Assembly: GCF_023073415.1 (NCBI RefSeq)
Contig: NZ_JADPJL010000008.1
Span: 558,001 to 622,000, forward strand
Length of the DNA stretch: 64,000 nucleotides
Direction: 5' to 3'
Source of the DNA: Bradyrhizobium sp. 190
GTDB taxonomy: Bacteria; Pseudomonadota; Alphaproteobacteria; Rhizobiales; Xanthobacteraceae
In this document: positions 35,197 to 43,605 of the stretch, piece after piece
Position numbering within the stretch: the stretch's first letter is position 1
Layout: the number at the start of each line of letters is the position of its first letter
Notes under the pieces: model-generated
What the model was told of the DNA's origin: nothing
Databases searched by the model: none
The model's input: the letters and a program-made list of their open reading frames with translations, nothing else
Made by a program: the position numbers and the translations under genes

Positions 35197-35232
35197 AATC
35201 CTCGCGGGTCATCGTCCCGCGAGGATTTTTTT
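35197..35232 (+). terminator. Rho-independent terminator of the DUF1236 gene
   Basis: A perfect 12-bp stem, AATCCTCGCGGG (35197-35208) with CCCGCGAGGATT (35216-35227), around a 7-nt loop and followed by a T run to 35232. Confidence 0.93.
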
Positions 35233-35233
35233 G

Positions 35234-35587
35234 TCACGACGGGCTGTGGCGTGTTCGCCTGATCGTCCAGTCGAGCGCCGCAGCAGCCGCAAGGCCGAGC
35301 GATGCCGCCAGCGCGTCGACCACAAAGTCCGTCAGCCGTGCGTGCCGACCGGGCGCCCAGAACTGCAGGATTTCGATCACCCCGGTAAAGGCGATAACGA
35401 AGGCCGCCGTGTGCAACCGGTTGCGTGTATGGGCCAGTCCGAAAGCGAGTCCCAGCAGGACGAAGGCAAGTGCATGCTCTCCGTTCTGTCCGAGGCTTAA
35501 GTGGGGCCGCTGTCCCGCCGGCCCGAGCGTCGCAAAGGCGATGGCGGCGGCCAGGCCCCAGGCGATTAGTCGAAAAATGATCGTCAT
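35234..35587 (-). CDS. VanZ-like membrane protein
   Basis: A 117-residue protein with four predicted membrane segments and the VanZ-family pattern: HALAFVLLGLAFG (second helix), then TGVIEILQFWAPGRHARLTD and FVVDALAASLGLA. VanZ proteins are small membrane proteins of unclear role; some affect glycopeptide sensitivity, others cell-envelope chemistry. The start at ATG 35587 gives the normal first helix; the longer frame adds a non-hydrophobic tail. It is convergent with the DUF1236 gene and sits against its terminator. Confidence 0.75.
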   Translation of the reverse strand: MTIIFRLIAWGLAAAIAFATLGPAGQRPHLSLGQNGEHALAFVLLGLAFGLAHTRNRLHTAAFVIAFTGVIEILQFWAPGRHARLTDFVVDALAASLGLAAAAALDWTIRRTRHSPS

Positions 35588-35663
35588 CGCGGTGGCATAG
35601 CACGGTTTTATGTGCCGGATACCCCCGCGCACGCGAAGTGGCGATGCCTGTGGTTAATTGCCG

Positions 35664-36278
35664 TCAGAGCGGCTCCCGCACGCCCATACCGTGCATGAAG
35701 CGCTCCCGGATTTGTACGGGATCGCGGCGGGTGGTGCCTGTGCCCGGCTTGTCGTCGATACGCACGCCGATCAACGTCGGGCCTGCGGCCGACATGGACG
35801 CTTCGATCAGGCGCTCGAAATCGCCTTCGTCCGCCGCCCAGCTGCTATTGGTGAGCCCGCTCGCGACCGCGATGGCGACGATGTCGGCGACGGCGGCACC
35901 CGGCGTCGGTTGCGCGCCGGTGATCTGGTAGATGCCGTTGTCCATCACCACCATGGTGAGGTTCTTCGGCGCCAGCGTCGCGATGGTCGAGAGCGAACCC
36001 AGTTGCATCAACAGCGACCCGTCGCCTTCGAGCGCAAAGATGCGCCGGTCCGGCTGCGCGAGCGCCACGCCGAGCGCGATCGGGAAGGCGAGGCCCATGC
36101 TGCCAAGCATGTAGAAATTCTGCGGCCGGTGGCCGGCGGCCCACAGGTCGAAATTGGTGTTGCCGATGCCGCCGATCACGGCCTCCTCGTTCTTCAATTT
36201 CGCGATCAGCCGCGAGGTGATATCGAAGCGATTCATGACCTTGGTATTGCGGGCCGGGTTGTCGTTTGCGCTGCTCAT
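35664..36278 (-). CDS. ThDP decarboxylase subunit beta (sulfopyruvate decarboxylase-like, ComE-type)
   Basis: A 204-residue pyrophosphate-domain half of a ThDP enzyme. The ThDP motif is complete: EGDGSLLMQLGSLSTIA, then MDNGIYQITG closing the metal site. A Gly-rich NFYMLGSMGLAFPIALGVAL precedes it, as in sulfopyruvate and phosphonopyruvate decarboxylases. The start MSSANDN lies 8 bp after the stop of the alpha-subunit gene. Two short subunits instead of one long chain is the ComDE layout. A coenzyme-M function is not expected in this bacterium, so the 2-oxo acid substrate is open. Confidence 0.85.
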   Translation of the reverse strand: MSSANDNPARNTKVMNRFDITSRLIAKLKNEEAVIGGIGNTNFDLWAAGHRPQNFYMLGSMGLAFPIALGVALAQPDRRIFALEGDGSLLMQLGSLSTIATLAPKNLTMVVMDNGIYQITGAQPTPGAAVADIVAIAVASGLTNSSWAADEGDFERLIEASMSAAGPTLIGVRIDDKPGTGTTRRDPVQIRERFMHGMGVREPL

Positions 36279-36286
36279 GAGATCGC

Positions 36287-36841
36287 TCACTTGTCGAAGA
36301 CCTTGCCGCCGGTCAAAAGCGGCGAGAGGATCAGCGCCACCGGCGCCTGCGTGCTGATGGCCTGCTTGATGGAGCGGTCGACGATGAATTCGAATTCGTC
36401 GAGCCGTGTGGCGGTATGGTGCTCCATCGCGAGCGAATCCAGCACCGGGCGCATGGTGCGGCATACCAGCGACTGCCCATAGTTGAATTCGCCGAGCGTG
36501 CCGCGCTCGGACACGAACATGATCAGCGGGATCTGATAGGGGATCGCCAGTGACGCCAGCACGTTCGCGAGCGTGGCAAACCCGGACGTCTGCATCAGCA
36601 CCGCGCCGCGCATGCCGCCCATCCAGGCGCCCGAGACGATGCCGACCGCTTCCTCCTCGCGCGCCGTGGGGAAGGTCGTGAAGAAGGGATCGGCGTGCAG
36701 GTTCCTGATCAGCGTCGTCAGGACGCGGTCGGGCACGTAAGGGACCAGGCGGATATCGTTGCGTTTGAGGGTTTGCAGCACGATGCCGTGCCAGCTCTTC
36801 TCAGTGGTTTCGGGCGAGGTTTTTTCCTCCGCAACCGCCAT
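36287..36841 (-). CDS. ThDP decarboxylase subunit alpha (sulfopyruvate decarboxylase-like, ComD-type)
   Basis: A 184-residue pyrimidine-domain half of a split ThDP enzyme. The activating glutamate is in FPTAREEEAVGIVSGAWMGG, and the stretch VLMQTSGFATLANVLASLAI is typical of sulfopyruvate/phosphonopyruvate decarboxylase alpha chains. It pairs with the beta subunit encoded immediately downstream. The start ATG 36841 has a GGAGAGGAG-type purine run upstream. It is divergent from a 2-hydroxyacid dehydrogenase gene, which could act on the same 2-oxo acids. Confidence 0.85.
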   Translation of the reverse strand: MAVAEEKTSPETTEKSWHGIVLQTLKRNDIRLVPYVPDRVLTTLIRNLHADPFFTTFPTAREEEAVGIVSGAWMGGMRGAVLMQTSGFATLANVLASLAIPYQIPLIMFVSERGTLGEFNYGQSLVCRTMRPVLDSLAMEHHTATRLDEFEFIVDRSIKQAISTQAPVALILSPLLTGGKVFDK

Positions 36842-37013
36842 TTTTGGTCTCCTCTCCCCGCGACGATATTTCGCTCGCGCTCATTCTTGGAGCGGCGAAA
36901 CTTGACGCCATCAGCGGGATTGTCAACATGTTCCAACCGTATCCTGCTCTGCGCCGCGCGCCCCTACAGCCGGGATGCGACGATGTGAGATAAGAAAGAT
37001 ATCGGGAGGGGCT

Positions 37014-37097
37014 ATGGCTGAATGTATCCGGATTGCTGCCAACGCCGCGGCGCTGGCCGCTGCACCGCCCGCACTTCTGCTGAGATTTTCCACCTGA
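37014..37097 (+). CDS. Possible 27-codon leader ORF
   Basis: An ATG with the strong site GGGAGGGG 3 bp upstream opens a 27-codon frame (MAECIRIAANAAALAAAPPA onward) that stops at 37095-37097, 74 bp before the 2-hydroxyacid dehydrogenase ATG. The dehydrogenase itself has a much weaker site. It may be a leader peptide or a small protein; the rest of the 36842-37171 divergent gap shows no gene. Confidence 0.3.
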   Translation: MAECIRIAANAAALAAAPPALLLRFST

Positions 37098-37171
37098 TCG
37101 TGGTCCCGAGCGGCCATCCCGCCAAACCAGTCAAGCTCTACGCTTTGCCGAACTGAAAGTTGCCAAGAAAA

Positions 37172-38221
37172 ATGACCGTCAACAACAAGCGTGTGTTCTA
37201 TGTCAAATATCTCGCCAATGAGATTTACGTTGATATCCTCAAAGCCCGCCCGGACGTGCGGCTCGACCGGCTGGAGAACGAAAGCCCCGATGCGGTCGCA
37301 GCGCCAATTTTGGCGGCGGCGCATGCCTATCAGGTTGGTGCGGCGCGTGACGAGATTGCCAGGCATTTCCATGTCGACAAGGATTTGCTGCAGCGGGCGC
37401 CGAACCTCCTGATCGTGTCCTCGAACGGCGCGGGCTTCGATCCCGTCGACGTCGATGCCTGCACCGCGGCCGGCGTGCTCGTCGTCAATCAATCCGGCGG
37501 CAACGCCAATTCGGTCGCCGAGCATGCGCTCGGCATGCTGCTGACGCTGTCCAAGCGCATCCTCGAATCTGACCGCGCGCTGCGCCGCGAGGCCAACGTC
37601 AATCGCAATGCGCTGATCGGCAACGAGGCGCAGGGCAAGACGATCGGCATCGTTGGCCTCGGCAATGTCGGCCGCCGCATCGCGGAGCTGTGCAACGGCC
37701 TGCTGCACATGAAGGTGATTGCCTACGATCCTTATCTGACTGCGGAGGAGATGGCCGCGCGGGGCGGGGAGAAGGTCGAACTCGACGAGTTGATGCGCCG
37801 TTCGGACTTCGTCTCGATCTCATGCCCCCTGACCAAGGACAATCGCCGCATGATCGGCGCCCGCGAGTTCGCGCTGATGCAGCCGCACGCATTCTTCATC
37901 ACCACCGCCCGTGGCTTCATTCACGATGAGGACGCGCTGTACGAGGCGTTGCGCGACAAGCGGATTGCCGGCGCCGGCCTCGACGTCTGGGACAAGGAGC
38001 CGCCGCCGCCGGAGCATCCGCTGCTGCAGTTCGACAATGTGCTGGCGAGCCCGCACACCGCAGGGGTGACGAAGGAAGCGCGGGTGAACATGGGCAGGAT
38101 CGCCGCCGAACAGATTCTCGACGCGCTCGACGGCAAGCGGCCGCCGCGCGTCGTCAATCCCGAGGTGTGGCCCGATTACGTCAAGCGCTTCGAGCGCGCG
38201 TTCGGATTCGCGCCGAAATAG
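37172..38221 (+). CDS. D-isomer specific 2-hydroxyacid dehydrogenase
   Basis: A 349-residue NAD(P)-dependent dehydrogenase of the D-2-hydroxyacid family. The Rossmann motif is GIVGLGNVGRRIAEL. The three catalytic residues appear in order: Arg in TTARGFIHDEDALYEAL, Glu in LDVWDKEPPPPEHPL and His in LASPHTAGVT. The start at ATG 37172 is favoured over a TTG four codons earlier; its upstream site (AAGAAAA) is weak. The gene opens a group of three (with an alpha/beta hydrolase and an SDR) and is divergent from the ThDP decarboxylase, which suggests a shared 2-oxo/2-hydroxy acid pathway. Confidence 0.9.
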   Translation: MTVNNKRVFYVKYLANEIYVDILKARPDVRLDRLENESPDAVAAPILAAAHAYQVGAARDEIARHFHVDKDLLQRAPNLLIVSSNGAGFDPVDVDACTAAGVLVVNQSGGNANSVAEHALGMLLTLSKRILESDRALRREANVNRNALIGNEAQGKTIGIVGLGNVGRRIAELCNGLLHMKVIAYDPYLTAEEMAARGGEKVELDELMRRSDFVSISCPLTKDNRRMIGAREFALMQPHAFFITTARGFIHDEDALYEALRDKRIAGAGLDVWDKEPPPPEHPLLQFDNVLASPHTAGVTKEARVNMGRIAAEQILDALDGKRPPRVVNPEVWPDYVKRFERAFGFAPK

Positions 38222-38248
38222 GCCATCACGTCAGCGAGAGACGATCCC

Positions 38249-39127
38249 ATGATGGCCGAACCGGCAGACCGCTTTTATGAGTCGCAGGGGCTGCGGTTGC
38301 ATTATGTCGACTGGGGCAACGAGGCCGCGCCGCCCCTGATCCTGGTTCATGGCGGGCTCGACCATTGCCGCAACTGGGATGCGATCGCGCGGGAATTGCA
38401 GCCGCATTTTCATGTCATGGCCCCGGACCTGCGCGGGCACGGCGATTCCGAATGGGCGAAGGGAAGCAGCTACAGTCTGACCGATCATGTTTATGACCTC
38501 GGCCGCTTGATCCGCTTCACGGAGCTGCGGGATGCCGCCATCGTTGGTCATTCGCTGGGGGGAATGATCTCGCTCGCCTATGCCGGAACCTATCCGGATC
38601 GGGTATCGCGCCTCGCCGTGTTGGACGGGGCCTTCCTGTCGCGCTCACAACCCGCGCCGATCCATGAACAGATGTCGCGATGGATCGATCAGCTCGACCG
38701 CATCGGGGAGCGCGAACCCAGTGCCTTCCGCACGATCGAGGAGGCGGCGCAGCGGCTTTCGACGCGCAACAAGCGGCTGACGTCCGAGTTGGCGCTTCAT
38801 CTCGCCCGCCACGGCCTCCGGCAGGACGCCGATGGCCTCTATCGCTGGAAGTTCGATCACTATCAAAGGGCGAGGGCGCCGTATCGGCTGTCACCGGACG
38901 AATATGCCGCCTTATGGTCGCGCATCACCTGTCCCACCTTGCTGATGTGGGGCGACGAAAGCTTTCTTCCCGACCCCGAGGCCGCCGGCCTGCTCGCACA
39001 TTTCAAGCGAGCCGAGCTGCAGAAGATCGCGGGCGCCGGGCACTGGCTTCATCATGACCGGCTCGATGTCGTCCTCGCGTCGTTGCGGCGGTTTCTTGAT
39101 GCGCCGCAGCCCGTTCAAGCACAGTGA
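38249..39127 (+). CDS. Alpha/beta hydrolase
   Basis: A 292-residue alpha/beta-fold hydrolase. The oxyanion segment is LILVHGGLDHCRNWD; the nucleophile is Ser102 in the elbow GHSLGGM; the acid is probably in MWGDESFLPDPEA and the catalytic His in GAGHWLHHDRL. The LRGHGDSEWA stretch is typical of the epoxide-hydrolase/esterase branch. It starts 27 bp after the dehydrogenase and ends 6 bp before the SDR gene, in the same operon. The substrate, ester or lactone, is unknown. Confidence 0.85.
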   Translation: MMAEPADRFYESQGLRLHYVDWGNEAAPPLILVHGGLDHCRNWDAIARELQPHFHVMAPDLRGHGDSEWAKGSSYSLTDHVYDLGRLIRFTELRDAAIVGHSLGGMISLAYAGTYPDRVSRLAVLDGAFLSRSQPAPIHEQMSRWIDQLDRIGEREPSAFRTIEEAAQRLSTRNKRLTSELALHLARHGLRQDADGLYRWKFDHYQRARAPYRLSPDEYAALWSRITCPTLLMWGDESFLPDPEAAGLLAHFKRAELQKIAGAGHWLHHDRLDVVLASLRRFLDAPQPVQAQ

Positions 39128-39133
39128 GATGAA

Positions 39134-39970
39134 ATGTCAGACAAGATACGCCATGTTCGTCAGCTAAGTCCGGAATCCGCAGGCGAGGCGCCGGGCCGCG
39201 GGCGCCTTCAGGGCCGCAAGATTCTGGTCGTCGGCGGCGGACAGCGGACGTTCGACGCCGCCACCGATCCCGTTGGAAACGGCCGGGCCATGTCGCTGCT
39301 GTTTGCGAGGGAAGGGGCCCATGTCGCGGTCGCCGATTTGAACCGCACCAGCGCCGACGACACCGTCGGGCGCATTGCGGCCGAGGGAGGCCAGGCGTTT
39401 TCGATCGAGGCCAACATCGCGCGCGAAGACGATGTCAACCGGATGGTCGACGAGGCGATGGAGGGTCTCGGCGGCATTGATGGCATGGTGCTCAATGTCG
39501 GCATCGGGGTGGGGGCGCTCGGGCTCGACGGCGTGGACCTCAAGGAGTGGAACGACACCTTCGCGGTCAACCTGACGGGGCCGATGCTCTGCTGCCGCAA
39601 GGCGCTCAAGCACGTCGCCGACGGATCCTCGATCGTGTTCATCTCATCGATTGCGGCGCTGCGTTCCGGTTCGCAGCTGATCGCCTATGACGCGTCGAAA
39701 GCGGCGCTCGGCGGCCTGATGCGCAATGTCGCGAAGGAAGGCGCCAGGCGCGGCATTCGCGCCAACATCATCTACCCCGGCCTGGTCGATACGCCGCTCG
39801 GCCGGCACACCAGCGCCGGCCGGCCATCGCGAAGCGCGTCGGGCGTGCCGTTCGGGCGAATGGCGACAGGCTGGGAAATCGCCTACGCGGCGCTGTTTTT
39901 CATCTCCGACGAGAGCGTTTACGTCAACGCGCAGGCGCTGGCGGTCGACAGCGGCATCACCGGACTATGA
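39134..39970 (+). CDS. Short-chain dehydrogenase/reductase
   Basis: A 278-residue SDR oxidoreductase. The catalytic YxxxK occurs as YDASK with the preceding Ser in FISSIAAL, and the NNAG-equivalent is LNVGIGVG. The nucleotide-binding turn is unusual: instead of TGxxxGxG it reads VVGGGQRTFDAATDP, then VGNGRA, an expanded loop shared by one SDR subgroup. Position 6 bp after the hydrolase and the lack of a separate promoter place it in the same operon. Confidence 0.88.
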   Translation: MSDKIRHVRQLSPESAGEAPGRGRLQGRKILVVGGGQRTFDAATDPVGNGRAMSLLFAREGAHVAVADLNRTSADDTVGRIAAEGGQAFSIEANIAREDDVNRMVDEAMEGLGGIDGMVLNVGIGVGALGLDGVDLKEWNDTFAVNLTGPMLCCRKALKHVADGSSIVFISSIAALRSGSQLIAYDASKAALGGLMRNVAKEGARRGIRANIIYPGLVDTPLGRHTSAGRPSRSASGVPFGRMATGWEIAYAALFFISDESVYVNAQALAVDSGITGL

Positions 39971-40149
39971 GCCAAAATCCGGGGAGAAGATTTCATCCGC
40001 GGACAGGCCGATCGCGGCAATAAATCCACTGCCGATCGGCGTCCAGACGAAGCGTACATTGCTATTTTCCCAGGGATCTCGACTAGTTAGCCGCCTAAGA
40101 CCATTTTCCGTGTGCGCCCTTTTTCACTGGCGCCCATGGAAGATGTCAG

Positions 40150-40257
40150 ATGCGACAGGTTCGTTCATTTCTGCGCAACGCCCCGTCCCGGATCGGACGC
40201 CGGCTGGCCCAGATCGTCGCCATCGCCGCCGCCAGCCTGCCGGCCGCCGGCGCTTAA
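40150..40257 (+). CDS. Possible small basic/hydrophobic peptide (35 aa)
   Basis: A 35-codon ORF, basic in its first half (FLRNAPSRIGRRLAQ) and hydrophobic in its second (IVAIAAASLPAAGA). GGAAG lies 8 bp before the ATG. It sits between the converging SDR and phospholyase-like genes. Support is limited to the start context and composition. Confidence 0.3.
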   Translation: MRQVRSFLRNAPSRIGRRLAQIVAIAAASLPAAGA

Positions 40258-40268
40258 GGCGCTCGTCC

Positions 40269-41564
40269 TTACTTCTCCTGCGTCACGTTTACTTCCGCCA
40301 GCGCCTGGTCGAGCCTTTGGACAAGCAGGTCGGCGTGTTCGGTGCCGAACACCAGCGGTGGACGGATCTTGAGCACGTTGCCTTGCGGTCCGGCTGAACT
40401 GATCAGCACGCGCCGCTCACGCAACAGGTTCACGACACGCGCGGCCTCCGCCGTGGCAGGCGTTCCCGTTTGTCCGCCGTGCCGCAGCTCGACGCCGACG
40501 AATAGCCCGGCACTGCGGATTTCCGCGATCAACGGATATCGCGCCTTTAGCTGCCGGAGCAGTTTGACCAGATAGTCGCCGGTGTGTTGCGCGTTCTGCA
40601 TCAACCCTTCGGATTCGATCACGTCGAGCACCGCAATGCCGGCGGCGGCGGAAACCGGGTTGCCGCCAAAGGTGTTGAAGTAGCGCGACCGCCGGCCAAA
40701 CTCGGCCAGCAGTTCTGGACGCGCTGCCATCCCGGCGACGGGATGGCCATTCCCCATCGGCTTGCCCATGGTGACGAGATCGGGGACGAGGTCGTGGCGG
40801 GCAAAACCCCACATCTGTTCGCCGCAGCGGCCGAAGCCGGGTTGTACTTCGTCGGCGATGAATAGCGCGCCTTCTGCCCGGACGGCTTCGACCGCCGGGC
40901 GCAAGAAACCAGGGGGATCGGCGAACACGCCGTCGCTGGAAAAGATGGTGTCGACCAGAAGCGCCGCAGGCTTGATGCCGCATTTTCTCATGTCTTCCAG
41001 CGCGGCGCTGACATGACGGGCAAACACTTCGCCGGCGTTTGCTTCCGAGCCGGGCGCCGGTATCAGTCGTGCGTGACTGGCATCCGGACGCGGAAGTCCG
41101 AGCGAGGGAGACAGCTCAGTCAGCGCGCTGGTGACGCCGTGATAGGCGTTTGCGGTGACGATGAAGCCGGTGCCGCCGGTGCAGGTTCGCGCCACCCGCA
41201 AGGCGAGGTCATTGGCTTCGCTGCCGGTGCAGGTGAACATGACGTGACCGATCTGGTGCGGAAACGTCGCGAGCAGCTTTTCCGCGAAGTCGAGTACGGT
41301 CTCGTGCAGGTATCGCGTATGCGTGTTGAGCACGGCGGCCTGCCGCGCAATCGCCTGCACGACGTGCGGATGGCAGTGCCCGACGGATGCAACGTTGTTG
41401 TAGGCGTCCAGATAACGATTTCCGGCAGCGTCATGGAGCCAGACGCCTTCGCCGCGGACGAACTGGACCGGCTGGTCGTAGAACAGGCGGTACGCTGGAC
41501 CGAGCAGCCGGCTTCGTCGTGCGATCATGTCTTGTGTCGAAATGGCCTCATCGGCGGCGGACAT
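40269..41564 (-). CDS. Class III PLP enzyme, phospholyase type
   Basis: A 431-residue PLP-dependent class III aminotransferase-fold protein. Its N-terminus matches the phospholyase branch (ethanolamine-phosphate and 5-phosphohydroxylysine phospho-lyases): [20 protein letters not shown], then [20 protein letters not shown] and [10 protein letters not shown]. The PLP lysine lies in [14 protein letters not shown] and the cofactor-clamping Asp in [11 protein letters not shown]. Those enzymes remove phosphate and ammonia from a phosphorylated amino alcohol, giving an aldehyde. The kinase-like gene 4 bp upstream would make the phosphorylated substrate. The start has GGGGTAGAG upstream. It ends the eight-gene operon. 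A plain transaminase role cannot be excluded. Confidence 0.85.
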   Translation of the reverse strand: MSAADEAISTQDMIARRSRLLGPAYRLFYDQPVQFVRGEGVWLHDAAGNRYLDAYNNVASVGHCHPHVVQAIARQAAVLNTHTRYLHETVLDFAEKLLATFPHQIGHVMFTCTGSEANDLALRVARTCTGGTGFIVTANAYHGVTSALTELSPSLGLPRPDASHARLIPAPGSEANAGEVFARHVSAALEDMRKCGIKPAALLVDTIFSSDGVFADPPGFLRPAVEAVRAEGALFIADEVQPGFGRCGEQMWGFARHDLVPDLVTMGKPMGNGHPVAGMAARPELLAEFGRRSRYFNTFGGNPVSAAAGIAVLDVIESEGLMQNAQHTGDYLVKLLRQLKARYPLIAEIRSAGLFVGVELRHGGQTGTPATAEAARVVNLLRERRVLISSAGPQGNVLKIRPPLVFGTEHADLLVQRLDQALAEVNVTQEK

Positions 41565-41568
41565 CTCT

Positions 41569-42645
41569 CTACCCCACATCGCATGCGCGTTGGATTTGAA
41601 ACGTGGCCCGGTCTCGCGACAGCGTGGCCATGCGCTGTAGCCGCCCCCAGGCCGCGGCATTGTTGCGCAGAATGTAGTTGCGGTTAGCAGGATAACGGGC
41701 GGCTCGCCAACTGCTGATCACGACCGTCATGGCCATGCGCGTGGCGATCAGGTCGAACAGCACGCTGAATTCGGCCGGCTCGAGCGGCAGCACGGCATGG
41801 TAGGCCGCGATCATCTCGCAGGCCGGCGCAAGCGGATCGTCGCTGTCGGCAACCTGATACGCTGCCGTGATCGCAAGGTCGTTGACCCGCGCCGTGCAGG
41901 TGAGGTCGCCGAAATCGATGATCCCGGCAACGACGGCATGGGTTTCGGGGTCGACGACGACGTTGTGCGGGTTGAGGTCGTTATGGACGGGTTGGTTCGG
42001 CAACTGCGGAAGTAGCTGCAGCGCGCGAGCTTCGAAACCGCCGAGAACATCCTCAACCAGACCGCGACGCTCGGCCGGGACGGCGTCGATCAGCGGCCGC
42101 AGTTCAGCGGCGTGCTGAAGGTCCCAAAGCAACTTGTGATTGGCCCCGCTATGGCTGAAATCAGAAAGACCCCGCGCGAGCCTTGCGGCGCAGCGGCCGA
42201 GATCGCGCCGCAGCGCCGTCGATGCTGCGACCGCATGCATCGGCGTTCCCGCGAGATACGACAACAGGCGCACAACCCGGGTCGAGCCGTCGTCGAACGC
42301 AATCTCAAGTTCCGTCATGCCGTTGCGTGCCGGAAAGATGCGCGGGACCGGCAGGCTGGGATCGGCGGCAGCGAGGTGAAGCAGGGCCTCCGTCTGCAGG
42401 TTGGTCACCGCGCGGTCTTCCGCGGGATTGGCAATCTTCAGGACGAATTCGCTGCCACTCAGCGAGCGCAGCCGAAAGTTCTGGTCGCGCTCGCTGTCGA
42501 GCCGGTGCACGGCGGCGATCAGGCCGTAGTGCTCGGCCGCCAGCCTTTGCGCGAGCGCTTCCGAAATGGCGGATGCGGCGCGCAGCGTGTCGATCGGGTG
42601 AGCCTCAACAGTCGCGGCAGACGAGTCCGGCACTAGAATATCCAT
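41569..42645 (-). CDS. APH-family kinase, hydroxylysine-kinase-like
   Basis: A 358-residue phosphotransferase of the aminoglycoside-phosphotransferase/choline-kinase fold. The catalytic loop is QPVHNDLNPHNVVVD (Asp as base, Asn metal ligand) and the DFG-like metal motif is GIIDFGDLT. The nucleotide-binding strands precede them, with Lys in FVLKIANP. The family includes hydroxylysine kinase (AGPHD1), whose product goes to a class III phospholyase, exactly the gene found 4 bp downstream. The opposite order in the metabolic route and the near-zero spacing suggest co-translation. A substrate with a hydroxyl and an amine is inferred. Confidence 0.85.
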   Translation of the reverse strand: MDILVPDSSAATVEAHPIDTLRAASAISEALAQRLAAEHYGLIAAVHRLDSERDQNFRLRSLSGSEFVLKIANPAEDRAVTNLQTEALLHLAAADPSLPVPRIFPARNGMTELEIAFDDGSTRVVRLLSYLAGTPMHAVAASTALRRDLGRCAARLARGLSDFSHSGANHKLLWDLQHAAELRPLIDAVPAERRGLVEDVLGGFEARALQLLPQLPNQPVHNDLNPHNVVVDPETHAVVAGIIDFGDLTCTARVNDLAITAAYQVADSDDPLAPACEMIAAYHAVLPLEPAEFSVLFDLIATRMAMTVVISSWRAARYPANRNYILRNNAAAWGRLQRMATLSRDRATFQIQRACDVG

Positions 42646-42654
42646 TGGTGTCGC

Positions 42655-43590
42655 TCAGTAGCCGCGTTCGCGATCGACGGAATGAGGTGGGCGCCGTCCG
42701 GTTCGTATCGCTTCCGCCGTGGCGCGAAACGTCGCGCCGATTGCTTCCACGCTGACTTCGCATGCATCGTGCGGCGTGACGACGATGCGGGGGTGTCGCC
42801 AGAATGGATGGCGCGGCGCCAATGGTTCGGTCGAGAACACATCAAGCGCGGCGCCGGCGAGCTGGCCGTTTTCCACGGCGGCGAGCAGATCAGCTTCGAC
42901 CAAATGCTCGCCGCGGCCGACCTGGATCAGGTAGCCGCCACGATACATGCGGGCGAACGTCCTTTGGTTGAGAATGCCCTTCGTTTCCGGCGTCAGCGGC
43001 AGCAGGTTCACGAGAATTTCGGTCTGGCCGAGCATGGCATCGAGGCCGGCGGCGCCATTGAAGCCGCGCACGCCTTGCGGCGTCTGCTTTGCGGTTCGGC
43101 TCCACGCCATGACCGGGAAACCCAGCAAAGCGAGATCGGCGGCGACCCTGCGGCCAATCTCGCCAAAGCCCAGAATGCCGACCGGCACATCCTGCGCCCG
43201 GCGCAGGGCGAGACGCTGCCAGCGTTCCTCGCGCTGCTGGCCCTGATAGGCCGCAAAGCGCCGCTGATGCCCGATCACGTGCCAGGCAACAAAACCCGAC
43301 ATCATCTGCGCCTGCGCCGGATCCACGACGCGGATCACGTCGATATCGGGGCGCAGGCTGGGACACGCTAAGATGTTGTCGACGCCGGCGCCGATCGAGC
43401 AGACCGCCTGCAGATTGGGATACCGTTCGAATGCGTCATCCGGAGGATGCCAGGCCACCGCCAGCCGGACGTCTGTTGCCGGACCCTCGTGGGGATGACT
43501 GACGATTTCGATGCAGTCGGCGGCGCGCATGAATTGCGGGCCGAGATAGCCTTGAAGATCGAGGCTCTTGCTAACCAGGACGCAGCGCAT
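42655..43590 (-). CDS. GhrA-like 2-hydroxyacid dehydrogenase
   Basis: A 311-residue D-2-hydroxyacid dehydrogenase of the glyoxylate/hydroxypyruvate reductase A type. The dinucleotide motif is GILGFGEIGRRVAADL; catalytic Arg in IQVGRGEHLVEADL; Glu in LDVFSTEPLAPRHPFW and His in VVTPHDACEVS. It reduces 2-oxo acids, and glyoxylate and hydroxypyruvate are the usual substrates. It lies 15 bp from the ABC ATPase and 9 bp from the kinase gene within the same operon, so it probably handles a downstream acid or aldehyde product. Confidence 0.88.
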   Translation of the reverse strand: MRCVLVSKSLDLQGYLGPQFMRAADCIEIVSHPHEGPATDVRLAVAWHPPDDAFERYPNLQAVCSIGAGVDNILACPSLRPDIDVIRVVDPAQAQMMSGFVAWHVIGHQRRFAAYQGQQREERWQRLALRRAQDVPVGILGFGEIGRRVAADLALLGFPVMAWSRTAKQTPQGVRGFNGAAGLDAMLGQTEILVNLLPLTPETKGILNQRTFARMYRGGYLIQVGRGEHLVEADLLAAVENGQLAGAALDVFSTEPLAPRHPFWRHPRIVVTPHDACEVSVEAIGATFRATAEAIRTGRRPPHSVDRERGY

Positions 43591-43605
43591 CGTTCGTGGT
43601 CCCGC

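Noticed and set aside
41565..41660. N-terminal extension of the phospholyase-like protein
   Set aside because: It would overlap the kinase gene and lacks conservation; the ATG at 41564 has a good ribosome binding site.
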